Shown here piece after piece: positions 53,307 through 61,229 of a stretch of DNA of 64,000 bases. Positions within the stretch are counted from its first letter, which is position 1. Every line of letters begins with the position of its first letter. The notes below the pieces were generated by a model. It ran no database searches. It had not been told where the DNA came from and saw only the letters and a program-made list of their open reading frames with translations. The translations under genes and the position numbers were made by a program. The DNA comes from Paenibacillus sp. 19GGS1-52 (GTDB taxonomy: Bacteria > Bacillota > Bacilli > Paenibacillales > Paenibacillaceae), in the NCBI RefSeq assembly GCF_022369515.1, contig NZ_CP059724.1:496001-560000 (forward strand), read 5' to 3'.

Positions 53307-54251
53307 TTATCTTTTGGTTCTCAGCCTGCGCAGAATCATTACACTAATAATAGCTATTGGCAAGCTGATGAGAATCAGGTTATACCAAGGCTCAGCGGTG
53401 TTTGGTAGTTTATCTCCTGCATCAGAGGCACCGAGCGGAAGTTCATCATCGGGCACTGCGATTTCATGATCAGGTGATGGTGTTGTTATAGTGTCGGTAG
53501 TGGTGCTGCCTGCGACTGGTGTAGCCGTAGGTGTATTCCCTCCATTATTATCGCTGCCTCCCAGTGGGATTGGTGCGTCGGTGGCGACGATTTCACCTAT
53601 TATCGGGGAAGCCGAAGGAGAGGGAGTTGGTGCTGGTGTTGGGGTGCTGATTACCGGCGTAACTTGTGGACTGGCCGAACTCCCCGGAGAAACGGTTGCT
53701 GTAGGTCCGGTACTAGGCGCTGTTGAAGGAACAGGTGATGCAGTTGCAGTTGGTACAGCACTAGGTTCGGTTGACGGGCCTGGTTCTCCAGAGGCTGAGA
53801 AATCAAACGCTACGGTTGCAGTCTTCCCCTGATACTCGTTGCCTGCCTCCGACGGGAAGATCACATTCATTTCGATTACGTTCTGTGCTCCTCCGGCCAA
53901 AGAACCAATGGCTACTCTACCGGCAGCCTTGCTCATAACTCCTGAATAGATGATTACTCCCTCTTTTTCAAGCGTCATCTGCAGAATATCGTACATTTCC
54001 ACATCACCAGACAACAATTTGAAGTCCACGTAATAATTAAAGACCTTATTGCCTGCATTGATGACCGTGTATTCTGATTGCGTCTCGTCACCCGGTTCCA
54101 TATTATTCATGGTTGCCGTACTTGTCGTATGCGAATTCACGGTAAGTTTAATGGTATCCTCTGCACTTACCCCGCTAGCGTGCCAAATGAGGCCTGCCAG
54201 AACGATCAGGACATAAGCGAATATTATCGCCGAGCGATATTTCTTCTTCAC
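53307..54251 (-). CDS. LPNTA-anchored surface protein (sortase D substrate)
   Basis: 314 residues from GTG 54251 (AAAGGAG 6 nt upstream); a frame to 54332 has no site and no good signal. The signal peptide ends SGVSA. The first domain (about 30-150) is beta-rich, with MNNMEPGDETQSEYTVINAG and VIYSGVM-like pieces, and resembles TasA/camelysin or WxL-type modules. A long Pro/Ser/Thr linker (about 155-275) follows. The sorting signal LPNTA (282-286), a hydrophobic helix and the tail RRLRTKR complete it. The protein is probably attached to peptidoglycan by the adjacent sortase. Confidence 0.88.
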   Translation of the reverse strand: MKKKYRSAIIFAYVLIVLAGLIWHASGVSAEDTIKLTVNSHTTSTATMNNMEPGDETQSEYTVINAGNKVFNYYVDFKLLSGDVEMYDILQMTLEKEGVIIYSGVMSKAAGRVAIGSLAGGAQNVIEMNVIFPSEAGNEYQGKTATVAFDFSASGEPGPSTEPSAVPTATASPVPSTAPSTGPTATVSPGSSASPQVTPVISTPTPAPTPSPSASPIIGEIVATDAPIPLGGSDNNGGNTPTATPVAGSTTTDTITTPSPDHEIAVPDDELPLGASDAGDKLPNTAEPWYNLILISLPIAIISVMILRRLRTKR

Positions 54252-54431
54252 TCCCCGCTCCTTTCTGCTGCGGCCCCAAATCCTGCGGGCTTCTGGCAAA
54301 ATACTCTGTTTAATACAGACGTTTCTGCACACTTTGTCGAAAGGTGGTTCCTACCGGAACTACTATAAATACCAAGTATTATTATTCGCGGCGGAACAGA
54401 AGGCGAGTAAGATAGACAAAGGTGAAGATTG

Positions 54432-54445
54432 TTCGTTATAACGAA
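54432..54445. promoter_or_regulatory. Perfect palindrome TTCGTTATAACGAA
   Basis: Lies in the 478-bp gap between the LPNTA gene (start 54251) and the LLM gene (end 54730), about 180 bp upstream of the former on its strand. It could be an operator for the sortase operon. Apart from this and a terminator, I see nothing coding in the gap. Confidence 0.4.
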
Positions 54446-54631
54446 TACCTCCAGTATAATCAAAATGTAATATAAAGAAAAATAGCATATATGCAAAAAA
54501 ATAAGCAAATTCAACGATCCTACGGGCAAAATATAATGTTTACTGAAGAATGCTCCGAATTAATCTTTATTTTTACATTTTTATATTATGTATGCGGTTT
54601 ATAAAGAACACATTCTGGAAGTGGGATTTCA

Positions 54632-54696
54632 GAAAAAAAGGCAAGACAGATTCCGGAAGCGAAGGCAAACCTTCGCGTTCCATATATCGTCTTGCC
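54632..54696 (-). terminator. Terminator of the LLM oxidoreductase gene
   Basis: On the minus strand GGCAAGAC...GTCTTGCC with an inner GCGAAGG/CCTTCGC stem, followed by seven T. Confidence 0.85.
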
Positions 54697-54729
54697 TGAA
54701 CCTTTAGTTGGAAAATAAACTCAAAAATC

Positions 54730-55743
54730 CTAGCTTTCTTTAATAGCCTCTGCTACCAGCTCATAAGAGCGCAAACGGGCAGAATGGTCATAAATCTGAG
54801 AAGCTATAATCCATTCATCGGCATCCGTTTCCTCTTGGATCTGTTGGAGTCTCTCTTTAACAGCAGCCTTATCGCCGGAAATGGAGTACTGCTGCTTCTC
54901 CAGCATGATCGCTTTCTCCTGCATAGTCCATAGCCCATCCATGCTATCTACCGGAGGCTGCAGCTTACCAGTACGGCCACGGATAATATTAAGGAATTGC
55001 TGCTGCTGGGAGGTAGCTAATTTGCGAGCCTCCTCCGTAGTCTCTGCTGCTGTAATTCCCAGTCCGACCATGACATGCGGTTTAGCAAGAGCTGCTGACG
55101 GCTGGAAGCTATTGCGGTATAAATCTAGCGCTGGAAGCAGGTACTCAGGCGCAAAGTGGCTGGCAAAAGCAAACGGCAAGCCCAGTTGACCAGCCAGACG
55201 GGCACTGAAGCCGCTGGAGCCGAGCAGCCAGATCGGCACATTCAACCCTTCCCCAGGAACCGCTCGTACACCTGGAGGGCGTGAACCGGCACCTTCAGGG
55301 TCGAAATAAGCTCTAAGTTCACTGAGCTGCTCGGAGAATTCACCACCGTCGTGTCCAAGGCCACGACGGAGTGCTCGTGATGCCGGCTGATCAGAACCCG
55401 GCGCTCTGCCCAAGCCAAGGTCGATGCGGCCTGGATATAGGGATTCGAGTGTGCCGAACTGTTCAGCTATGACAAGCGGCGCATGGTTGGATAACATGAT
55501 GCCACCGGAGCCGACGCGTATGCTGCTTGTACCGGCAGCTATATGCCCGATAACAAGTGAAGTGGCTGAGCTGGCTATTCCAGTCATATTATGATGCTCC
55601 GCCAGCCAATAACGGTGATAGCCCCACCCTTCGGCATGTCGGGCCAAGTCTAAAGAGTTATGAAAAGAGTCCGCTGCTGTTCCACCTTCCACAATTGGAG
55701 CCAGGTCCAGCACGGAGATAGGAATGTCCCGTAATTGTTTCAA
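54730..55743 (-). CDS. LLM-class flavin-dependent oxidoreductase
   Basis: 337 residues, TTG start with GGAGGG upstream. Luciferase-like (beta/alpha)8 fold: [62 protein letters not shown] and [20 protein letters not shown] mark the common YhbW/YvbT-type group. It probably binds FMN and uses reduced flavin and O2. The substrate is unknown. It stands alone and is divergent from the LacI regulator. Confidence 0.9.
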   Translation of the reverse strand: MKQLRDIPISVLDLAPIVEGGTAADSFHNSLDLARHAEGWGYHRYWLAEHHNMTGIASSATSLVIGHIAAGTSSIRVGSGGIMLSNHAPLVIAEQFGTLESLYPGRIDLGLGRAPGSDQPASRALRRGLGHDGGEFSEQLSELRAYFDPEGAGSRPPGVRAVPGEGLNVPIWLLGSSGFSARLAGQLGLPFAFASHFAPEYLLPALDLYRNSFQPSAALAKPHVMVGLGITAAETTEEARKLATSQQQQFLNIIRGRTGKLQPPVDSMDGLWTMQEKAIMLEKQQYSISGDKAAVKERLQQIQEETDADEWIIASQIYDHSARLRSYELVAEAIKES

Positions 55744-55879
55744 TGTAATCCCTCCATTAATGATGCGTCCGCATCTTTAATTAGTATTTGCAGACAAATA
55801 TAGATCTACCCAGTAATTATACCATGTTATTTAATTATTTACACACTTTAAGTAAGCTGATAGTACTTTGAATGTGGAT

Positions 55880-55893
55880 TGATAAGCTTTTCA
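55880..55893. promoter_or_regulatory. LacI-type operator O1
   Basis: TGATAAGCTTTTCA, one mismatch from the perfect palindrome TGAAAAGCTTTTCA at 57088. It lies upstream of the lacI-family promoter. Confidence 0.55.
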
Positions 55894-55966
55894 AATGATC
55901 AGTAAAAGTTGGATTTATGTTCAAAAAGGAAAGGTTTTTGAACATCATCGATCCATAAAAATAAAA

Positions 55967-56037
55967 TTGTAAGCGGTTTATATATACTCTTGTCATTTTC
56001 TAAAGGCCTTGCTATAATTATTTTGAAAAGGTTTTCT
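55967..56037 (+). promoter_or_regulatory. lacI-family gene promoter with cre-like site and operator O2
   Basis: cre-like TTGTAAGCGGTTTAT (55967-55981, one fixed position differs from consensus). -35 TTGTCA (55990-55995), 17-nt spacer, -10 TATAAT (56013-56018). Operator O2 TGAAAAGGTTTTCT (56024-56037) lies at the expected transcription start. Autoregulation by the LacI protein and catabolite control by CcpA are inferred. Confidence 0.7.
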
Positions 56038-56055
56038 AAAAAGGAAGTTAACATT

Positions 56056-57060
56056 ATGAAGCCAACAATAAGAGATGTCGCCAAAATGGCAGAGGTATCT
56101 ATCAGCACCGTTTCTCGTGTAATGAACGCACCGAATACAGTAGTGGAGAGCAAGAGAAGTCGTGTAATGGAAGCGATCGAGCAACTGCAATATCAACCGA
56201 ATGCGTTCGCGCGCGGTCTGATTTATAAGAAGTCTTTTACACTAGGCTTACTTATACCGGATATCGAGAACCTCTATTTCGCGGGTCTGATCCGGGGAAT
56301 GCAGGATGCATGTATCAAGCTGGGCTATAGTCTAATGATATGTAATACAGACCGTGACAAGGAACGGCTGCTGTCGTACATCGATACCTTCCATGAGAAG
56401 CAGGTGGATGGAATTGTGTTCGCTAGTGATGTCCTTTATCCGGAGTACCATGATAAGCTAGTTGGCTGCCGGATTCCTTTTGTGCTAGTATCCTCGCATT
56501 CGGATGAGTTCGACATTCCTTCTGTAGAGATTGATGATGAGATGGCTGCGTATGACGCTGTTCGGTTTCTGATTGAACTGGGGCACAAGGAGATTGGCAT
56601 GATTGGCTTCAATCATGATAACTCTGTTTCAGGTCCACCCCGTTATGACGGATTTAGAAGAGCCTTAACTGAATACGGTCTTCAGCATAATATTGAGAAG
56701 ATCAGATATGCCAATCACCGTTTTGAACATGCCTATCAAGCTGCTCATGAGTTGTTCACTGCGTATCCTGAATTGACTGCTGTTTTCTGTGTGGCTGATG
56801 AGTTTGCGATGGGTACGATTTCTTATTTGAAAGATCGTAACGTTCTTGTTCCAGGGCAGGTGTCAGTTATCGGCTTTGATAATCTGCGGATGTCGAGCAT
56901 GTTCATTCCAAAGTTAACGACCATCGCACAGCCGATGTACGAATTAGGCTACCGCGCTGCAGAGAAGCTGCACGAGCTGCTAACTACAGGCAAAGTTGGA
57001 ATACAGCAGGAAAATTTGGAACATAAGCTGATTGTAAGAGAGTCAACACGGGAAAAATGA
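56056..57060 (+). CDS. LacI-family transcriptional regulator of the glucoside operon
   Basis: 334 residues from ATG 56056 (AAGGAAG upstream). The N-terminal helix-turn-helix TIRDVAKMAEVSISTVSRVMNAP and hinge NAFARGLIYKKSFTLGLLIPDI are classical. The C-terminal sugar-binding domain includes VDGIVFASDVLYPEY, DDEMAAYDAVRFLIELGHKEIGMIG (in pieces) and VSVIGFDNLRMSSMFIPKLTTI. It probably represses the downstream binding-protein operon and itself through the four TGAAAAGCTTTTCA-type sites, with a disaccharide or its phosphate as inducer. Confidence 0.92.
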   Translation: MKPTIRDVAKMAEVSISTVSRVMNAPNTVVESKRSRVMEAIEQLQYQPNAFARGLIYKKSFTLGLLIPDIENLYFAGLIRGMQDACIKLGYSLMICNTDRDKERLLSYIDTFHEKQVDGIVFASDVLYPEYHDKLVGCRIPFVLVSSHSDEFDIPSVEIDDEMAAYDAVRFLIELGHKEIGMIGFNHDNSVSGPPRYDGFRRALTEYGLQHNIEKIRYANHRFEHAYQAAHELFTAYPELTAVFCVADEFAMGTISYLKDRNVLVPGQVSVIGFDNLRMSSMFIPKLTTIAQPMYELGYRAAEKLHELLTTGKVGIQQENLEHKLIVRESTREK

Positions 57061-57087
57061 GATCAACTCATTTTTCTCACTCTAATC

Positions 57088-57101
57088 TGAAAAGCTTTTC
57101 A
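57088..57101. promoter_or_regulatory. LacI-type operator O3 (perfect palindrome)
   Basis: TGAAAAGCTTTTCA, fully symmetrical, 27 bp after the lacI-family stop and about 95 bp upstream of the -35 box of the binding-protein promoter. Confidence 0.7.
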
Positions 57102-57194
57102 ATAATTCTTGAATAATAGTTTTTTTGGTGCATACTAATATTTCTAGAAGGATAAAATCAATAAAATTTATTCGTAACAATCATAATATTGTAG

Positions 57195-57241
57195 TTGAAA
57201 CATGAAATTTATATGATATGATGGAAATGTAAGCGTTATTA
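57195..57241 (+). promoter_or_regulatory. Promoter and cre-like site of the glucoside ABC operon
   Basis: -35 TTGAAA (57195-57200), 16-nt spacer, -10 TATGAT (57217-57222). Then ATGTAAGCGTTATTA (57227-57241), which differs from the CcpA consensus at one fixed position and overlaps the transcription start. Confidence 0.7.
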
Positions 57242-57294
57242 TTGTATTATTTTGTCGGACTGACTAATGATTAATAGTTTGATTGATCTTTTTG

Positions 57295-57308
57295 TGAAAA
57301 GCTTTGCA
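57295..57308. promoter_or_regulatory. LacI-type operator O4
   Basis: TGAAAAGCTTTGCA, one mismatch from O3, in the leader about 70 bp downstream of the promoter. Together O3 and O4 flank the promoter, as needed for looping. Confidence 0.6.
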
Positions 57309-57401
57309 AGGGGGTGATCACTAGCCAACCGGAGATTAAGCCTTGATGCTCAGAAGAAGATGTAATTCTCTATTACAAATGATAAGGGGATGTATGAAAA
57401 G

Positions 57402-58814
57402 ATGAAAAAAGCTTCAAGACGTACAATGTCATTGGCTTTGGCGCTAGGTTTATCCTTCTCAGTAATGCTGAGTGCATGCGGCGGGGGTAATAATAATAAT
57501 ACTGCTGCAGCGACTGATCCACCAGCAGCAACTAATACACAAACAGCTGATAACAACCAAGCATCGACTGATACTGCGGGTACTCCACTGGAACTAGCGA
57601 TGAAAGGTGACTATAAAGGAACAAAGGTAACCATGTTCGGACCATTCGTAGATGCCGACCAAGTGAAATTTGAGAGCAGCATCAAAGACTTTGAAGCAAA
57701 AACAGGAATTGATATTCAGTATGAAGGCTCCAAAGAGTTCGAAGCTACAATCAACATTCGGGTTGATGGTGGCAATGCGCCTGATATCGCGGATTTCCCA
57801 CAACCGGGACTGTTAGCCTCTATTGCTAAGACTGGCAAGGTTGTGGATCTGACTAGCGTATTGGATCAAGCAAAACTAAAGGCTAATTACAATAAGAGTT
57901 GGCTTGATATGTCGACAATGGATGGCAAAGACGGCAAGATTATGGCCGGTATCTGGAACCGCAGTAATGTGAAGAGCTTAGTATGGTATCCGAAGAAACA
58001 ATTTGAAGCAGCAGGCTACAAGGTTCCTGAAACTTGGGATGAAATGATGGCTTTGACTGAACAAATTGCCAAAGACGGTGATCCTGCCTGGACGATTGGT
58101 ATTGAAAGCGGCGCGGCAACAGGCTGGGCAGCAACGGATTGGGTAGAAAACATTATGCTGCGTACAACTACACCAGAGAATTATGACAAATGGGTTAAAG
58201 GCGAATTGTCATTTACCTCTCCTGAAGTGAAAAACGCGGTTGAAATCATGTCCAAAATTTGGCTCAACAAGGATTATGTATATGGCGGTACTAAATCAAT
58301 CGTAACTACAGCATTTGGGGATGCTCCGAAACCGATGTTCGAGAATCCACCTAAAGCTTGGTTCAACTTGATGGGTAACTTCATTACAAGTTTCTTCCCA
58401 GAAACGGCGAAGGTTGATGAAGATTATGATTGGTTCTACCTTCCACCCATTGATGCACAATATGGCAAGCCAGTGCTTGTAGCAGGGGATATTTACGCTA
58501 TGTTCAATGATCGTCCTGAAGTTCGTGCGGTCATGGAATACTTCACAACGGGTGAATCCATCAAGACTTGGGTACAATCCGGTGGTGTAATCGCGCCAAT
58601 GAACGATGCATCCCTAGACTGGTACAGCTCTGAATCTGACCGTCGGATGGCGAAGCTGGTACAAGATGCCTCTACCCTTCGTTTCGACGGATCTGACTTG
58701 ATGCCAGGTAAAGTAGGCGCAGGTACGTTCTGGAAAGGTATGACCGACTATGTAAGTGGTACAGCTACGTTGGATCAGGCACTTGAACAAATTCAATCAG
58801 GCTGGAAAAACTAA
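57402..58814 (+). CDS. Alpha-glucoside-type ABC solute-binding lipoprotein
   Basis: 470 residues from ATG 57402; ATG 57390 directly abuts AAGGGG and is less likely. Lipobox LSACGGG. The binding-protein fold includes GTKVTMFGPFVDADQVKFE, INIRVDGGNAPDIADFPQPG, GIWNRSNVKSLVWYPKKQF and PKAWFNLMGNFITSFFPE, which resemble AglE-type alpha-glucoside binding proteins rather than MalE. It presumably delivers a disaccharide to the permeases at 59006 and 60085. It is separated from them by a terminator and two hairpins, which should give more binding protein than permease. Confidence 0.88.
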   Translation: MKKASRRTMSLALALGLSFSVMLSACGGGNNNNTAAATDPPAATNTQTADNNQASTDTAGTPLELAMKGDYKGTKVTMFGPFVDADQVKFESSIKDFEAKTGIDIQYEGSKEFEATINIRVDGGNAPDIADFPQPGLLASIAKTGKVVDLTSVLDQAKLKANYNKSWLDMSTMDGKDGKIMAGIWNRSNVKSLVWYPKKQFEAAGYKVPETWDEMMALTEQIAKDGDPAWTIGIESGAATGWAATDWVENIMLRTTTPENYDKWVKGELSFTSPEVKNAVEIMSKIWLNKDYVYGGTKSIVTTAFGDAPKPMFENPPKAWFNLMGNFITSFFPETAKVDEDYDWFYLPPIDAQYGKPVLVAGDIYAMFNDRPEVRAVMEYFTTGESIKTWVQSGGVIAPMNDASLDWYSSESDRRMAKLVQDASTLRFDGSDLMPGKVGAGTFWKGMTDYVSGTATLDQALEQIQSGWKN

Positions 58815-58847
58815 GCGGTAGAAGTAGAAGTTAGAACACTTTATTCA

Positions 58848-58898
58848 AAAAGAGGGGCAGCGAGCAGCGATGGTAATCCGCCCCTCTTTTTGTTTTTT
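58848..58898 (+). terminator. Terminator or attenuator after the binding protein gene
   Basis: AAAGAGGGGC pairs with GCCCCTCTTT across a 21-nt loop, then T-rich sequence. As the permeases are in the same operon, it probably gives partial readthrough. Confidence 0.75.
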
Positions 58899-58929
58899 AA
58901 AGATTATCTTCAATGCTTATTTCGAAGAG

Positions 58930-58989
58930 AGTTTTGCTCTGCAAAACTTAAGTAGATGCTTACGAGGAAAGTTTTGAGAAGCAAAACTT
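58930..58989 (+). repeat. Two tandem GTTTTG/CAAAAC hairpins before the permease genes
   Basis: AGTTTTGC-TCT-GCAAAACT (58930-58948) and AAGTTTTG-AGAAG-CAAAACTT (58969-58989) are near-identical perfect hairpins, starts 39 bp apart. The second ends just before the permease ribosome site GAGGAGG. Possible roles are mRNA stability or translational control. Confidence 0.7.
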
Positions 58990-59005
58990 AGAGGAGGAAG
59001 CTAAT

Positions 59006-60085
59006 ATGGCACAAGCAAAGCAAAGAGTCAGCATTAGGGCGGTGCTGATATCTATTGGAATATTGTTAGCCAATATCGTTGTTAATGGCCTGATCTTTAT
59101 GTTTTTTCGTGATTCGACCATAAATCCGCTACTGACAGCGGTGCTTGCTGTTCTTTGGGGCGTTCTGGGAGTATATCTGATTTACTATACCCTTACCTGG
59201 GCGGTAGAGCAGTACCCTGATTATATCCGCAAAAGGGTTCTTCCTTATGTCTTTATAGGGCCGGCGGTAATAATATTGGGCTGGTTGCTGGTGCTGCCGG
59301 CGCTGCGCACCCTGTATTTGAGTTTTTTCGATGCCTCTTCAGAGAAATTTGTAGGCCTCAGCAACTATGCGGCTATCTTCACTGATCATCTGATGGCGAC
59401 GTCACTGCGTAACAACCTGCTCTGGGTATTCGTAGGAACGTTTTTCTGTGTAGCCTTTGGGTTATTAATTGCCATTCTTGCCGACCGCAGCAGTTATGAG
59501 AAACTGGCCAAGTCCATTATTTTCATGCCCATGGCGATCTCCTTTGTAGCTGCGGGTGTAATCTGGAAATTCATTTACTACTATCAACCAGGTGATGAAC
59601 AAATCGGACTGCTTAATGCAATCGTTACTTATTTCGGTGGTGAACCACAGGCCTGGACAAGTATGATTCAGCCTTGGAATAACTTCTTCCTCATCATTAT
59701 TCTGATCTGGATGCAGACGGGTTTCGCAATGGTTATCTTCTCAGCAGCAATTAAAGGAGTTCCCGAAGATATTATGGAAGCCGCCCGGGTAGATGGCGCT
59801 AAAGAAGTATCCATATTTTTCAAGATTATGATTCCATATATCTCAGCTACAATTCTGACGGTCACAACGACGATTATCGTCTTTACGTTGAAAATATTTG
59901 ACGTCGTCATAGTGATGACGGGTGGTCAATACGATACAGAAGTGGTAGCGACCCAGTTCTACCGGCAATTCTTTATGTACCGTAATTTCGGTTATGGTTC
60001 GACGCTGGCTATCGTTCTGCTGATCGCAGTCTTGCCGGTAATTATTATTAATCTGCGTCAGTTCCGCAAGCAGGGGGGATTCTAA
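59006..60085 (+). CDS. Sugar ABC permease, MalF/AglF-type
   Basis: 359 residues, ATG with GAGGAGG upstream. Eight likely membrane segments, the first two being an extra N-terminal pair before VLPYVFIGPAVIILGWLLVLPALRTLYLSF (in pieces). The ATPase-contact EAA loop is EAARVDGAKEVSIFFKIMIP. It forms the inner-membrane channel with the next gene product; the frames overlap by one base (TAATG). No ATPase gene is in the visible operon, so a shared MsmX-type ATPase encoded elsewhere is likely. Confidence 0.9.
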   Translation: MAQAKQRVSIRAVLISIGILLANIVVNGLIFMFFRDSTINPLLTAVLAVLWGVLGVYLIYYTLTWAVEQYPDYIRKRVLPYVFIGPAVIILGWLLVLPALRTLYLSFFDASSEKFVGLSNYAAIFTDHLMATSLRNNLLWVFVGTFFCVAFGLLIAILADRSSYEKLAKSIIFMPMAISFVAAGVIWKFIYYYQPGDEQIGLLNAIVTYFGGEPQAWTSMIQPWNNFFLIIILIWMQTGFAMVIFSAAIKGVPEDIMEAARVDGAKEVSIFFKIMIPYISATILTVTTTIIVFTLKIFDVVIVMTGGQYDTEVVATQFYRQFFMYRNFGYGSTLAIVLLIAVLPVIIINLRQFRKQGGF

Positions 60086-61176
60086 TGGTCGGCAAAAAGA
60101 AGAAAAAGGGCAGTAAGACGGTTGTTAATATCGTACTTGGAATCATCTGTGTGATCTGGCTGCTTCCGACACTTGGGCTGTTTATCTCTTCCTTCCGTCC
60201 AGCGGCTGATATTCTGCAAACGGGTTGGTGGAAAGTATTCCCTCATCAGGAATGGAAGGCCGGGGATACGATCCAGCTGTCCAAGGATGTGGATTTGCGG
60301 GGGCCGATTGAAGTTAAGGGCAAGACTTATACAGACGATCAGCTTAAGGCCGGCGTTAAGGCAGACGGTAGCCGTCTAATCTGGGAGAACCGCAGAGCAC
60401 GAACGGTTAACTCCCAAGTGGAGGGCTGGAAGGTGAAGCCCGATCTTACGCTGGACAATTACAATAATGTGCTGACGGGCAAGGAATACAAACTCAAGGA
60501 AGCTGACGGCAGTGAAACTATACAGAAGGGCACAGGGTTGTCGCAAGCCTTCTGGAACACACTCACGATTGCCGTTCCAGCAACGGTTATACCGGTGCTG
60601 ATCGCCTCTTTTGCCGCATACGCATTTGCTTGGCTGCGTTTTCCAGGCCGCAAAACCTTATTCGTCATCATTATCGCTATGCTGGTAATCCCGATTCAAG
60701 TTGCCCTTATTCCGGTGCTTAAGGATTATACCGCGCTAGGACTCAACGGAAGTTATTTAGGGATCTGGTTAGCGCATACCGCCTTTGGTTTGCCGCTCGT
60801 TACGTACTTTATGTATAACTTTATTAGCCAATTGCCGAAGGATCTGTTCGAATCGGCATTTATGGACGGTGCCAGTCATTTCACCATCTTTAGCAAGCTG
60901 ATTCTTCCGTTGTCTGTGCCTGCACTAGCTTCCATCGGGATCTTCCAGTTTCTCTGGGTATGGAATGATTATCTGGTGTCGCTCATTTTCATCGGCAATC
61001 AACCGTCCGTGCAGGTCATGTCGATGAAAATCGCCGATCTCGTCGGTTCACGCGGCAATGACTGGCATTTGCTCACTTCGGCTGCATTTATTTCCATGTT
61101 AATGCCGTTGGCTATTTTCTTCCTGCTGCAAAAGTATTTCGTCAGAGGCCTTATGGGCGGATCGATCAAAGGCTGA
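60085..61176 (+). CDS. Sugar ABC permease, MalG/AglG-type with large external insertion
   Basis: 363 residues, longer than the usual 270-290. After the first membrane helix comes an insertion of about 100 residues (about 50-150, with AGDTIQLSKDVDLRG and VDLTLDNYNNVLTGKEYKL-like text) that should lie outside the membrane. AglG-type permeases have a comparable loop. The transport core follows, with the EAA loop ESAFMDGASHFTIFSKLILP and the end FVRGLMGGSIKG. Translationally coupled to the previous permease. The phosphorylase fusion gene starts 53 bp later. Confidence 0.9.
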   Translation: MVGKKKKKGSKTVVNIVLGIICVIWLLPTLGLFISSFRPAADILQTGWWKVFPHQEWKAGDTIQLSKDVDLRGPIEVKGKTYTDDQLKAGVKADGSRLIWENRRARTVNSQVEGWKVKPDLTLDNYNNVLTGKEYKLKEADGSETIQKGTGLSQAFWNTLTIAVPATVIPVLIASFAAYAFAWLRFPGRKTLFVIIIAMLVIPIQVALIPVLKDYTALGLNGSYLGIWLAHTAFGLPLVTYFMYNFISQLPKDLFESAFMDGASHFTIFSKLILPLSVPALASIGIFQFLWVWNDYLVSLIFIGNQPSVQVMSMKIADLVGSRGNDWHLLTSAAFISMLMPLAIFFLLQKYFVRGLMGGSIKG

Positions 61177-61229
61177 TTTCAACTGATTATGTATAAAAGA
61201 TGTCCGCTATCAGGAGGAGCGTTATAGAG

